A stretch of DNA of 64,000 bases from Phyllobacterium zundukense (lineage in GTDB: Bacteria > Pseudomonadota > Alphaproteobacteria > Rhizobiales > Rhizobiaceae): positions 3,393,001-3,457,000 of the forward strand of contig NZ_CP104973.1 in the NCBI RefSeq assembly GCF_025452195.1, in the 5' to 3' direction. Both the position numbers and the translations under genes were made by a program. The notes under the pieces are model-generated. The model was not told the origin of the DNA. It saw only the letters and a program-made list of their open reading frames with translations, and ran no database searches. Position 1 is the first letter of the stretch. The number at the start of each line of letters is the position of its first letter. Below, piece by piece: positions 45,914 to 55,731 of this stretch.

Positions 45914-47825
45914 TTAAAGCTCTTTCTTCACCGGATTGAGCCGAATGTTCAGATCGCGCAGCTGGGCTTGCGATACGTCCGACGGGGCGTTCATCAGCAG
46001 ATCATGGGCCTGCTGGTTCATCGGGAACATGGTGATCTCACGCAGGTTCTTTGCGCCGACGAGCAGCATAACGATACGATCGATGCCAGCAGCCATGCCG
46101 CCGTGCGGAGGCGCGCCATACTGGAAAGCACGGTAGAGGGCGCCAAAACGTTCCTCGACCGCCTCGCGCGAATGGCCGACGGCCTCGAAGGCCTTGACCA
46201 TGGTTTCCGGCAGATGGTTGCGGATACCGCCCGAGGCGATCTCGAAACCGTTGCAAACCATATCGTACTGGAAAGCCTTGATCGTCAGCGGGTCCTGGTT
46301 TTCCAGCGCTTCCATTCCACCCTGCGGCATGGAGAATGGATTGTGGGCAAAGTCGATCTTCTTCTCGTCTTCCAGCCACTCGAAGAACGGGAAATCAATA
46401 ATCCAGCACAGCTTGAACTGATCGCGGTCGACGAGGTTCAGTTCTTCGCCGGCGCGGGTACGGGCTGCGCCTGCAAACGAAACGAACTTTTTCGGATCGC
46501 CAGCAACGAAGAAGGCTGCGTCTCCAGAACTCAAACCAAGTTTCTGTCTTATTGCCTCAGTGCGCTCCGGCCCGATGTTTTTTGCAATGGGCCCTGCTCC
46601 TTCAAAGTCTGGGCCGACTGCTACAACTTTATCCGAATATAGGCCCTGCTTTTTCGCATCCATATCGATTTCAGATTGTGAAGGGAACTTTCCTTCTGGT
46701 GCTTGCCCAATAACTACAGCACCGGGCAAAATCCCCTCCTCACGCCAGAAGATATAGCCGAGGCCTGGCTGGCCTTCGCTCTGCGCCCAGGAATTCATGC
46801 GGTCGCAGAAGGCGCGCGAACCACCGGTCTTGGCCGGAATGGCCCAAACCTCGACCTTCGGATCGTTGGCGATCATGTTGGCGAAAACCTTGAAGCCTGA
46901 ACCGGCGAAATGCTCGGTCACCGCCTGCATTTCGATCGGGTTGCGTAAGTCAGGCTTGTCCGAACCATACTTACGCATGGCGTCGTCATAGGTGATCCGC
47001 GGGAATTCTTGCGTAACAGGTTTGCCGTCGGCAAATTCTTCGAAAACGCCGCGCAATACGGGCTCCATGGTCGAAAGCACGTCATTCTGCTCGACGAAGC
47101 TCATCTCGATATCGAGCTGGTAGAACTCGCCGGGAAGACGATCGGCGCGCGGATCTTCATCGCGGAAACACGGCGCAATCTGGAAGTAGCGGTCGAAACC
47201 GGACATCATGATCAGCTGCTTGTACTGCTGCGGTGCCTGCGGAAGTGCGTAGAACTTGCCGGGATGGATTCGGCTCGGCACGAGGAAATCGCGCGCGCCT
47301 TCCGGGGACGACGCAGTGAGGATCGGTGTCGAAAACTCGGTGAAACCGACGTCTGTCATACGGCGACGCATCGCGGCGATGATCTTGGTGCGCGACATGA
47401 TATTCTTGTGCAAGCTATCACGACGCAGGTCGAGGAAGCGATATTTCAGGCGAATGTCTTCCGGATAATCGAGCTCGCCGAAGACCGGCAAAGGCAGTTC
47501 CTTTGCGGCAGACAGCACCTCGATCTCGCGGGCAAAAACCTCGATCTCGCCAGTCGGCATATTGGGGTTGATCGTGTCGTCCGTACGGGCCTTGACCTCG
47601 CCGTCAACACGGATAACCCATTCACCACGCATGGTTTCTGCCAGTTTGAAGGCCGGCGAGATCCGGGTTGGCGACGATCTGCGTCAAGCCATAATGATCG
47701 CGGATATCGATAAAGAGAATGCCGCCATGGTCGCGGACGCGATGAACCCAGCCGGAAAGACGAACAGTTGAACCAACGTCCGATTTACGCAAGGCGGCGC
47801 AGGTATGGCTGCGGTAACGGTGCAT
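45914..47825 (-). pseudogene. aspS: aspartyl-tRNA synthetase, frameshifted by one base (probable sequencing error)
   Basis: The N-terminus ([20 protein letters not shown], anticodon-binding OB fold) starts at ATG 47825 and breaks after IVANPD. Dropping one base near 47660 continues as [20 protein letters not shown] into the 572-residue catalytic frame with the class II motifs ([54 protein letters not shown]). AspRS is essential, so an error in the sequence is likelier than real loss. The restored protein is about 637 residues, about 42 more than the usual 595 for Rhizobiales; the excess lies in the GAD domain between GYIFWREEG and EGAGPIAKN, encoded by AT-richer codons around 46505-46740. Confidence 0.9.
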
Positions 47826-47974
47826 GATAAGTGCCTCTGATAGTGGGATGGACATGCGTGGAAAGCCCCGCAAGCGGTCCAGGAATTTGCGCGGACAAGC
47901 GCATTTTGAGGGTGATTTGTCAAGATCAGGATTGGGACGGAGACAAACGCATATCCATTCGCTATAGAAATTTC

Positions 47975-49174
47975 ATGACCATGATTACAACCACAGATCA
48001 GCTTGAACAGGCTGTTGCCGCCCTCACCCAATCCGATTTCGTGACAGTCGATACGGAATTTATCCGGGAGACCACGTTCTGGCCGGAGCTTTGCGTCATA
48101 CAGCTCGCGTCGCCTGATCACACGGCGATCGTGGACGCTTTGGCGCCGGGCCTTGATCTTGCTGCGTTTTTCAAGCTGATGGCCGACGAAAAAATCGTCA
48201 AGGTCTTCCATGCCGCGCGCCAGGACATCGAAATCATCTTTCACCTCGGCAATCTGATCCCGCATCCGGTGTTCGACACACAGGTCGCGGCGATGGTCTG
48301 TGGCTTCGGCGATGCAATCGCATACGACCAGTTGGTGCAACGGATCGTTGGTGCGCAGATCGATAAATCGTCGCGATTCACCGACTGGCGGCGGCGTCCG
48401 CTGTCGGAAAAGCAGCTGGACTATGCGCTGGCCGACGTCACCCATCTGCGCGACATCTACTTGCATCTGAAGAGCAGTCTCGAAGAAGAAGGCCGCACCG
48501 AGTGGGTTCTCGACGAGATGAAGATCCTCACCGCACGCGAGACCTACGACATGCATCCGGATGACGCCTGGAAGCGGCTGAAGATGCGCCTGCGCAAGCC
48601 GGTTGAGCTCGCCGTTCTGCGCAGTGTTGCCGCCTGGCGCGAACGGGAAGCGCGCGAACGCAATGTGCCGCGCGGCCGGGTCATCAAGGATGACGCCATT
48701 TACGAAATCGCCCAGCAGCAGCCGCGCGATGCGGAAGCGATGTCGCGTTTGCGAACAATTCCAAAGGGTTGGGAGCGTTCGAGCATGGCGACGGGCCTGC
48801 TCAACGCCGTCAATCTCGCGCTTGATCTGCCTAAGGAAGACATGCCGCGCCTGCCAAAATCGGTGCAGTCGCCTGAGGGAGCAGGTGCTGCGGCCGAACT
48901 TTTGAAGGTGCTGTTGCGGCTCGTTACCGAGGAGCACGGCGTCGCTGCAAAGGTCGTCGCGACCACCGACGAGATCGACAGGATCGCGGCGGAAGGCGAT
49001 GCGGATGACATTCCGGCGCTGCAGGGATGGCGGCGCGAGGTGTTTGGCGAGAAGGCGCTGCAGCTCATCAATGGCGAGCTCTGCCTCAAATTCGAGAACA
49101 AGAAGATACGCGCCGTGGAATGGCCGGACGCCGAGACCGCAACCGCGAACAACCAAATTTCTACCGCCGATTGA
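47975..49174 (+). CDS. rnd: ribonuclease D
   Basis: 399 residues, a 3'-5' exonuclease that trims tRNA and other stable RNA precursors. DEDD motifs are visible: VDTEFIRETTFWPELCVIQL (Exo I), FHAARQDIEIIF (Exo II) and LDYALADVTHL (Exo III, Y-x-x-x-D). Two HRDC-like regions follow (LAVLRSVAAWREREARERNV). The start is ATG 47975 (MTMITTTDQLEQAV); the frame is open 48 codons upstream but that stretch overlaps the aspS leader region. It diverges from aspS. Confidence 0.96.
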   Translation: MTMITTTDQLEQAVAALTQSDFVTVDTEFIRETTFWPELCVIQLASPDHTAIVDALAPGLDLAAFFKLMADEKIVKVFHAARQDIEIIFHLGNLIPHPVFDTQVAAMVCGFGDAIAYDQLVQRIVGAQIDKSSRFTDWRRRPLSEKQLDYALADVTHLRDIYLHLKSSLEEEGRTEWVLDEMKILTARETYDMHPDDAWKRLKMRLRKPVELAVLRSVAAWREREARERNVPRGRVIKDDAIYEIAQQQPRDAEAMSRLRTIPKGWERSSMATGLLNAVNLALDLPKEDMPRLPKSVQSPEGAGAAAELLKVLLRLVTEEHGVAAKVVATTDEIDRIAAEGDADDIPALQGWRREVFGEKALQLINGELCLKFENKKIRAVEWPDAETATANNQISTAD

Positions 49175-49517
49175 AATTCTTGCGCCGGATTTGATGATTC
49201 TTGCATAGCAATCGACCATCCTTGTGCAGGATTCGCAAACTCTTGTGTGATTTCTGCTCCGGATCGAAGCGGGTTTGATCGAAACTTATAGTTCGATCGT
49301 TATCGAAGCATCGAGCGTGGACTTCTTGCATTGATCATGTGCGTGGTTCGTCGTTCGGCAAGCTCACGATGAAGAAGCTCACCATGAGGGAGAAGGGTTG
49401 ATTGCAGTGATAATCGTTAAGGTTGCTGTTCTCGGCTTTTGCAACTCACTCACTCCCTCATGGTGAGCTTGTCGAACCACGCACAATATTCACGCAGCAA
49501 AAATTGAGTAAACCATC
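49175..49517. other. intergenic region holding an inverted repeat
   Basis: About 340 bp without a supported gene. Its main content is the inverted repeat at 49338-49485. The remaining bases before the EamA start have no clear promoter by eye. Confidence 0.5.
49338..49485. repeat. inverted-repeat intergenic element (GTGGTTCGACAAGCTCACCA type)
   Basis: The left end carries GTGCGTGGTTCG and later AAGCTCACCATGAGGGAG. The right end has the reverse complement, CTCCCTCATGGTGAGCTTGT then CGAACCACGCAC. The left arm contains an extra partial copy (CAAGCTCACGATGAAG). Short repeats with this TTCGACAAGCTCA core are widespread in alphaproteobacterial intergenic DNA. Confidence 0.6.
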
Positions 49518-50438
49518 ATGACCGCATCGACGCTCCCTGCTCCGTCGCTCGCCAAGGAAATTGCCCTCCTCGCCGTTCTCGCGACGCTGTGGGGCGCGTC
49601 CTATACCTTCATCAAGATCGGCGTCGAAACGATTCCGCCGGTCACCTTTATCGCGGCGCGGACACTCATTGCCGGCGGACTACTTCTGGCGATCATCAAG
49701 TTGCGACGACTATCGCTGCCGCGCGACCCTGCCATCTGGAAGCGCTTCTTTATCCAGGCGTGCATCAACAGCGTCGTTCCGTTCACGCTCATCGCCTGGG
49801 CGGAGCTGACGGTAGATGCCGGGCTTGCAACGATCCTCAATTCGACGACACCGATCTTCACCTTCCTTCTGACCGTGCTGATCACACGTCATGAGGCTGT
49901 GACGACCCGCAAGCTTTTCGGCGTGGTTGCCGGTGTCATCGGCATCAGCCTCATCATTGGACTGGAAGCGTTCAACGGCGTGGGCAAGGAAGTGCTTGCG
50001 CATCTGGCGATTGTGGCCGCGACGATCTCCTATGCGGCGGCGGCGATCTTCGGGAGAGGCTTCAAGGGGCTCGATCCGATGATGCCCGCTGCGGGCTCGC
50101 TCCTTTGCGGCGCGGTGCTGCTTATTCCGGTCAGCCTCGTCATCGACCAGCCCTGGACGATCGTGCCGTCGACGCACTCGATCCTGGCGCTGCTTGGCCT
50201 TTCGATCTTTTCGACAGCCCTCGCCTTCGTGATCTACTTCCGGTTGATCCACACGCTGGGTTCCGTCAGCACCACATCGCAAGCTTATCTGCGCGTACCC
50301 ATCGGCGTCGGTATCGGCGTGCTTTTCCTTGGCGAAAGCCTCAATCCGACCGCCTGGATTGGTCTTGTCTGCGTCATTGCAGGCGTCGCCGCCATGACAT
50401 TGCCAACGCGCCGGAGAGTTGCGGCCACGGCAGGTTGA
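49518..50438 (+). CDS. EamA/DMT-family transporter
   Basis: 306 residues, ten membrane helices in two EamA repeats: ALLAVLATLWGASYTFIKIG opens the first, and RVPIGVGIGVLFLGESLNPTAW ends the second. It is an exporter of unknown metabolite. It is not a close copy of the transporter at 35395-36297. It is preceded by an inverted-repeat element and followed by a GC-rich palindromic repeat. Confidence 0.92.
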   Translation: MTASTLPAPSLAKEIALLAVLATLWGASYTFIKIGVETIPPVTFIAARTLIAGGLLLAIIKLRRLSLPRDPAIWKRFFIQACINSVVPFTLIAWAELTVDAGLATILNSTTPIFTFLLTVLITRHEAVTTRKLFGVVAGVIGISLIIGLEAFNGVGKEVLAHLAIVAATISYAAAAIFGRGFKGLDPMMPAAGSLLCGAVLLIPVSLVIDQPWTIVPSTHSILALLGLSIFSTALAFVIYFRLIHTLGSVSTTSQAYLRVPIGVGIGVLFLGESLNPTAWIGLVCVIAGVAAMTLPTRRRVAATAG

Positions 50439-50466
50439 AAACTAGGGCATCTCATATTTTCAACGA

Positions 50467-50580
50467 AACACCCCCACCCGCAGCTTTGCTGCGACCTCCC
50501 CCATCGAAGGGGGAGGTGGGAGTTTTTCCTTCACCCTCCCCCTTGTGGGGAGGGTCGGCGCGGAGCGCCGGGGTGGGGGC
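50467..50580. repeat. GC-rich palindromic repeat, multi-hairpin
   Basis: The outer arms CCCCCACCC and GGGTGGGGG enclose three hairpins: GCAGC..GCTGC-like, ACCTCCCCCATCG/AAGGGGGAGGT, and CCCTCCCCCTTGTGGGGAGGG, with GGCGC..GCGCC beyond. This is a typical Rhizobiales intergenic repeat type, here just past the EamA gene and before the serine hydrolase stop; it may also terminate both. Confidence 0.6.
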
Positions 50581-50606
50581 CTATTTTCGTTAAAGCCTGA
50601 AGTGTC

Positions 50607-51659
50607 CTAACTGTCGAGCGCTTCAGCAGCAGGCACGATGCGGTCGCGCACCACATCGTGCAGTTGCCGCACATAGCCGGATCGCCCGGAAGGTGTTGCG
50701 GGGTCGGATGTCATCACAACCACAAGCGAGACGTGCGGAACCACATAGATCATCTGGCCGCCATAGCCCCAGGCGTAGTAGACCGGCTTGCCGCTGGCGG
50801 CGCTGGACACGAACCAGCCGAGCCCGTAGGCGTCGCCCGTAAACGGCGAACTCGTTCTTGGCTTCCACGATTCCTCGACCCATGCCTTCGGTACGATCTG
50901 CCTGCCGCCGCTTGCACCGGATGCCAAAAACATCTCACCGAACGCACGCATGGCCCGGGGCGAAAGCAGCATGTCGTTGCCGCCGAAATAGATGCCCTGC
51001 GGATCGCGCGGCCAAGGCGGGATATTGATTTCAAGCGGTTTGCCCAGCCACTCCCGCGCGTTCTGCAATGTCGACCGTCCGGTCTTGCGCGTCAACAGCG
51101 CTGAAAGAAGGTGGGAGTTGCCGGTGGAATAGAGCATGCCGCCGCCGGGTTCATCGACGAACTCGCGCGACAGGGCATAGCGGACCCAATCATTGCTTCC
51201 GACCCAGCGGCCGTAATTCGGCCCCGAGGTGCGATCGAGACCCGATTGCATCGACAAAAGGTTGCCAAGCGTTACGGCCTGCAATCTGGGGTCGGCGTCG
51301 CGCGGCAGCTTGTCGCTAAGCATTGGCGCAATGGGTTGATCCAGCCCCTCGAACACGCGGCGATCGATGGCAATGCCGACGAGCGTGGCGATAATGGTCT
51401 TGGAAACGGATTTCACATTGACCGGTCGATCGACGGCAGGCCCGCGGAATACGTGTTCCAGCTGAAGATCGCCGTGCCGCGAGATGATCAGTGCATGCAG
51501 GGACGGGAAGCCATTTGCCGCCTCCATGATGGTATCGATGGCAGCCTTGTCCAACCTGGCGGAGGCAGGTTGGGACATGGCACCTCGCGATGCAAATGCG
51601 ACGGCAGCGAGAGATGTCATCAGGAATGCACGGCGGCCGATTGGAGACACGTTTTTCAT
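50607..51659 (-). CDS. serine hydrolase of the beta-lactamase/esterase (class C-like) family
   Basis: 350 residues. I start at ATG 51659 (MKNVSPIGRRAFLMTSLAAV), which gives a Tat-like signal peptide; the frame is open 14 codons upstream. The serine motif S-x-x-K is NVKSVSKTII and the Y-S-T-G-N-S segment (GGGMLYSTGNSHLL) holds the tyrosine. C-terminal AWGYGGQMIYVVP resembles the HxG/WGxGG region. Such proteins include esterases, D-amino acid peptidases and 6-aminohexanoate-dimer hydrolases; substrate unknown. Confidence 0.9.
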   Translation of the reverse strand: MKNVSPIGRRAFLMTSLAAVAFASRGAMSQPASARLDKAAIDTIMEAANGFPSLHALIISRHGDLQLEHVFRGPAVDRPVNVKSVSKTIIATLVGIAIDRRVFEGLDQPIAPMLSDKLPRDADPRLQAVTLGNLLSMQSGLDRTSGPNYGRWVGSNDWVRYALSREFVDEPGGGMLYSTGNSHLLSALLTRKTGRSTLQNAREWLGKPLEINIPPWPRDPQGIYFGGNDMLLSPRAMRAFGEMFLASGASGGRQIVPKAWVEESWKPRTSSPFTGDAYGLGWFVSSAASGKPVYYAWGYGGQMIYVVPHVSLVVVMTSDPATPSGRSGYVRQLHDVVRDRIVPAAEALDS

Positions 51660-51999
51660 TCGCCGAGATTGATGAAAGGCGCGCGCCGCAGCAACACACA
51701 AGCTGTCACATGCATGTGATCACTGATTATCTCCGCCTTGTGGGGGAGAGATAACGGGCGCCACCACCCTCCCAATAAATTGGTATCTCCCTGGCATTAA
51801 TTGGTCTGTTGTCAAATTGCATCTTCGCCGGATTTTTTCATAAATCCGTCACATACCGCACCGTGCTTCCACTTTCGTCGAATTGCTTCCAGGTAGGCCA
51901 CGAAGTCCAATTCCATACCACACAGCCTCTCTGTGCAGAAGGGTCGTGCATTTTTTATGAAGCGTCATTTCAGAACAATAATTTCAAGGGGTTCATTTC
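51660..51999. other. divergent intergenic region
   Basis: About 340 bp between the serine hydrolase and the GH89 gene. It holds a perfect 14-bp palindrome, TCACATGCATGTGA, at 51706-51719 and a weak hairpin near 51727-51755. No ORF is supported. The AT-rich final 100 bp probably contains the GH89 promoter; AAGGGG lies before its ATG. Confidence 0.45.
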
Positions 52000-54849
52000 A
52001 TGAAGAAAATACTTTTGGCAACCACGGCTCTGGCGCTTTGCCTGACGCTTGCCGGTTGCGATGACGACAAAGGCGGCAACGACAATTCTTCCACGTTCAA
52101 CGAGTTGAACCAGAAGATCGAAAATCAGAACAAGGAGATCGCGGCGCTCAAGCAGGCCCGCGCGGCGGAAAGCGCTGCTTTTGAGACCCGCATTCTGGCT
52201 GTGCAGAAAAGCATTGACGAGAAGCCCGCCATCTCGCCGGAGCTGGAAAAGCAGTTGAGCGATTTGAAGGAACAGATCGGCAAGGCGCCGGGGTTCAAGA
52301 CAGCGGAGGAATTCGAAGCTTTCAAGCAAAGTGTCGCCGGCCTTCGCAGCGATCTCGACAAGGCACCGAAATCGGAGACGCTCACTGCGCTTTCCGACAG
52401 CCTGACCGAGCTTGAAGGCAAGCTGGTCAGCGCCACTGATTTCAAGGACATCAAGGACTATGTCGCCAAGGTGAAAACCGGCCTCGACACACTCCTGGCA
52501 GCGGCAGATCCCGAGGTGCTGAAAACGCTGAAGGAAACGCTCGCATCCTTGCGCAATGACCTCTCCAGCAAGACAGCACTGACATCGGAGGATATCCTCA
52601 AGTTCACCGACCGCATCGCCACGCTGGAGAAACTCATCGATACGAAGGTGGATATTCCGGGTGTTGCGGTTGCGAAGGCTGCTGCGGCGCGCCTCCTGCC
52701 TAAGCACTTCGCGCAATTCTCATTTGTTGAAGTTCCTAAAACGGCCGCCAAGCAAGATAGATACAAAGTCTATGGCCGTGCTGGCGCTATTACGGTCGAA
52801 GGAAGTTCTCCCGCAGTAATGCTGACCGGCTTGACTGCCTATTTGAAACAGGTTGCCGGTGTAAGCATCGGATGGCCGGGGGACAGTCTCGACCTGTTGC
52901 CGCAAACATTGCCCGGGCCAACTGCTCCAATTGAAACCGCGGCCAATGGTCAACACCGCTTTGCTCTAAACGATACCGATGATGGTTACTCCGATGCATA
53001 CAAGAGCTGGCCGGAATGGGAGCGAAAGATTGATCTCCTTGCCATGCACGGCATCAACGAAGTCTTCATCCCTGTTGGAGTGGAAGAGGTGTACCGGCAG
53101 ACTTTCCTAGGTTTCGGCTATACCGATGAAGAAATTCGGGCGTGGATTCCGGCCCCGGCACATCAGCCTTGGTGGCTGATGCAGAATTTGTCCGGATTGA
53201 ATGCCCCATTCTCACCGGATATCTACCGGAAGCGCGTCGAGATGGGACGGAGAATAATCAACCGCTTGCGTGAACTTGGGATGGTGCCCGTCATGCCGGG
53301 ATATTTCGGCACGGTACCAACAAATTTTGCTGCGAAGAATCCAACTGCTCGATTAGTGCCACAAGGCGAATGGTTCGGCACCCATCTGACTAGGCCGGAC
53401 TGGCTTGATCCTAGAACCGATCTTTTTGCGCAGATCGCCAGCGCTTTCTACGGCAAACAGCGGGAACTGTTTGGCGATACGACGATGTACAAGATGGACA
53501 TCTTGCACGAAGGCGGCAGTGCGGGCGACATACCCGTGCAAGCTGCAGCATTGGCGGTTGGCAACGCCTTGCGTGATGCGCATCCGGGCGCGATATGGGT
53601 TATGCTCGGCTGGCAGGAAAATCCAAAACAGGTTGTTGTGGGTTCGCAGAAAGTAGAAGAAGTCCTGGTAGTTGACGGCACGGCAGGTGTGGAAGATTTC
53701 AAAAATCGCGAAGCTGATTGGCTCAGCAGGCCATATGCATTTGGAGAAATCCATACCTATGGTGGCAACACAACACTAGGCGCGCCAACGGGGAATTGGA
53801 TAAAACGGTACTATGAAAATTTGAACAAGACCGGCAGTGCCGAGAACGGTATAGCTTACTTGCCCGAAGCAACTGGCACCAATCCTGCCGCCTTTGAACT
53901 GTTTACGGATATGGTCTGGCAAACCAAACCGATTGATCAAAAAGAGTGGTTCAGCAGATATGCTTCTCACCGCTATGGGCGTCATGACGAGCACGCAGAC
54001 AACGCGTGGAACATCATGCGTCAAACGGCCTATACGTTTGATTTGGGGGCGGTTGGTCCAAGTTTGTTTGCACCGCATGATAGCTTGTTTGCCGCACAAC
54101 CTGAACTGACCAGAACGAGCGCCTTTGCTTTTGGCCAGGGTGTTCACTATAACATGGAAAAGTTTGCGAAAGCGTTGCCCGAGTTGTTGCAGGTTGCTTC
54201 GGATATTCGAGGAACAACGGCGTATCGCTATGATCTTGTCAATTTAACAAGGCAAGTGCTTGTTGACCGAGCAAGAACCTTGCGGCCAAAAATCAAAAAC
54301 GCTTATGATGCCAAGGATAAGGCGCAATTTGCGGCCTTGACTGCAATCTGGCTCGACTACATGCGGGACCTTGACGCCTTGGTGGCAACAGATCCCAATT
54401 TCCTTTTGGGTCGTTTCCTTGCGGGTGCCAAAGCATATGCCAGTAGTGATACCGAGAGAACATTACTGGAATACGATCAACGCTCGCTGATCTCAACATG
54501 GGTAACCAAAGCCAGCGATGACTTTGCGTTGATGGACTATGCCAACCGTGATTTGTCGGGCTTGGTGAGCGGATTGTATATGCCCCGCTGGAAAGCATAT
54601 TTTGAGTCACTGACAAAGGCTTTGGAGACAGGCGGTGCGCCAATTAAAATCGACTGGTTCGATTGGTCAGACAAATGGGCAAGAACGAGGGTGGACCTTC
54701 CAACCGAACCTTCAGGGGATTTTTATGCGTTGGCCACCAAAATTCAGGAAAAAATCAGCAAAGAGCCATCCTTCCCGCCCGTAAAACCTTCAACGACAGA
54801 TGCGAAGCCTACTTGCGTGCCAACAGCTAAGAAATCCTGCCCGGCCTAA
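52000..54849 (+). CDS. lipoprotein GH89 alpha-N-acetylglucosaminidase (NAGLU-like) with coiled-coil stalk
   Basis: 949 residues. A lipobox (LCLTLAGC) anchors it to a membrane. Residues about 30-225 are heptad-rich coiled coil (FNELNQKIENQNKEIAALKQ). The rest is a NAGLU-type glycosidase: RLLPKHFAQFSF, GRAGAITVEGSSPAVMLTGL, YSDAYKSWPEWERKIDLLAM, GYFGTVPTNF and MDILHEGGSAGDIP, where E504 is a likely catalytic acid. The family removes terminal alpha-GlcNAc from glycans. The stalk DNA is GC-rich like the chromosome, while the enzyme part after about 52690 is clearly AT-richer, suggesting fusion or acquisition of the catalytic part. Confidence 0.88.
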   Translation: MKKILLATTALALCLTLAGCDDDKGGNDNSSTFNELNQKIENQNKEIAALKQARAAESAAFETRILAVQKSIDEKPAISPELEKQLSDLKEQIGKAPGFKTAEEFEAFKQSVAGLRSDLDKAPKSETLTALSDSLTELEGKLVSATDFKDIKDYVAKVKTGLDTLLAAADPEVLKTLKETLASLRNDLSSKTALTSEDILKFTDRIATLEKLIDTKVDIPGVAVAKAAAARLLPKHFAQFSFVEVPKTAAKQDRYKVYGRAGAITVEGSSPAVMLTGLTAYLKQVAGVSIGWPGDSLDLLPQTLPGPTAPIETAANGQHRFALNDTDDGYSDAYKSWPEWERKIDLLAMHGINEVFIPVGVEEVYRQTFLGFGYTDEEIRAWIPAPAHQPWWLMQNLSGLNAPFSPDIYRKRVEMGRRIINRLRELGMVPVMPGYFGTVPTNFAAKNPTARLVPQGEWFGTHLTRPDWLDPRTDLFAQIASAFYGKQRELFGDTTMYKMDILHEGGSAGDIPVQAAALAVGNALRDAHPGAIWVMLGWQENPKQVVVGSQKVEEVLVVDGTAGVEDFKNREADWLSRPYAFGEIHTYGGNTTLGAPTGNWIKRYYENLNKTGSAENGIAYLPEATGTNPAAFELFTDMVWQTKPIDQKEWFSRYASHRYGRHDEHADNAWNIMRQTAYTFDLGAVGPSLFAPHDSLFAAQPELTRTSAFAFGQGVHYNMEKFAKALPELLQVASDIRGTTAYRYDLVNLTRQVLVDRARTLRPKIKNAYDAKDKAQFAALTAIWLDYMRDLDALVATDPNFLLGRFLAGAKAYASSDTERTLLEYDQRSLISTWVTKASDDFALMDYANRDLSGLVSGLYMPRWKAYFESLTKALETGGAPIKIDWFDWSDKWARTRVDLPTEPSGDFYALATKIQEKISKEPSFPPVKPSTTDAKPTCVPTAKKSCPA

Positions 54850-54893
54850 TCGCGGCATTCGCACTGGTCAGGTTTTGTTGGAAACCCATCTCG

Positions 54894-54934
54894 CTCTCCG
54901 TCATCCTCGGGCTTGACCCGAGGATGACGGAGAG
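54894..54934. repeat. perfect 41-bp hairpin repeat
   Basis: A perfect 18-bp stem, CTCTCCGTCATCCTCGGG with its complement, around loop CTTGA. This CTCGGGCTTGACCCGAGG repeat type is common between genes in Rhizobiales. It lies between the convergent GH89 and aldolase genes and may block read-through. Confidence 0.75.
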
Positions 54935-54966
54935 GTCGGGGATGCAATGATGCAATGGCGTGGGAA

Positions 54967-55731
54967 CTACCCCTCGATCGCGTCGAGGAATGTCTGCACG
55001 CCCAGGGTGAGATAGGCCGTATCGACGGAGAGAGGAATATAAGTATAGCCGAGACCAGCGAAGCGTTTTGCCAGCGCCGGCGTCGCAGCGTAGATCGCGC
55101 AGAGCTTGCCTGCCGCCTTGGTCTTCGCGGCAATCTGCGTCAACGGCTCGATGATGGCCTCGGAAGCCGCATCCACCTCTTGCCCATCACTCCAGGCGAT
55201 GGAGAAATCCGACGGGCCGACGAACACGCCATCGATACCGTCCACAGCGAGAATATAGTCTAGCGCCTCATAGGCGGCGCGGGTCTCGATCATGGCGAAG
55301 GAGAGCGTCTCGTCATTCACCTCGCGCAGATATCCGCCGGAGCCGCCGGCGCCATAGCTCGCGGGACGACCGCGCATCTGGCCCCAGGAGCGTTCGCCGA
55401 GCGGCGGATATTTCATCGCGGCTGCGAAAAGCTTTGCATCGTGGACGCTGTTGATCATCGGCGCGACGACGCCTTCAACACCAAAATCCAGCGCGCGGCT
55501 CGCCATGTCGAAACGACCGACCGGAATGCGCACCAGCGCATGCTTTTGGGCGCTGCGCAGGATGCCGGTGAGCGCGGCGACGCTCGCCGTATCGTGCGGG
55601 CCGTGCTGCATATCGAAGAGCACGGCATCGAGCGGCGTGCGGGCAAGCGCCTCCATGGCAAATGGATCGGTCAGATGCGACCAGCCAGAATAAATGATTT
55701 CGCCGGATTTCAGACGCGATGCGAGCGACAT
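54967..55731 (-). CDS. HpcH/HpaI-family aldolase
   Basis: 254 residues. A class II pyruvate aldolase of the HpcH/HpaI family: DAVLFDMQHGPHD (metal/base region), PVGRFDMASRALDFGVEGVVAPMINS, MIETRAAYEALDYILAVDGIDGVFVGPSDFS and PLSVDTAYL. Substrates are 4-hydroxy-2-oxo acids such as 2,4-dihydroxyhept-2-enedioate. Start at ATG 55731 with GAGGAA upstream; the frame is open 30 codons further and overlaps the GGDEF gene's promoter region. Confidence 0.93.
   Translation of the reverse strand: MSLASRLKSGEIIYSGWSHLTDPFAMEALARTPLDAVLFDMQHGPHDTASVAALTGILRSAQKHALVRIPVGRFDMASRALDFGVEGVVAPMINSVHDAKLFAAAMKYPPLGERSWGQMRGRPASYGAGGSGGYLREVNDETLSFAMIETRAAYEALDYILAVDGIDGVFVGPSDFSIAWSDGQEVDAASEAIIEPLTQIAAKTKAAGKLCAIYAATPALAKRFAGLGYTYIPLSVDTAYLTLGVQTFLDAIEG

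Noticed and set aside
47684..49219. 511-codon open frame on the minus strand opposite rnd
   Set aside because: It is longer than the real gene, but the plus strand has the RNase D DEDD motifs; the antisense product is His/Arg-rich with no domain, a GC-rich shadow.
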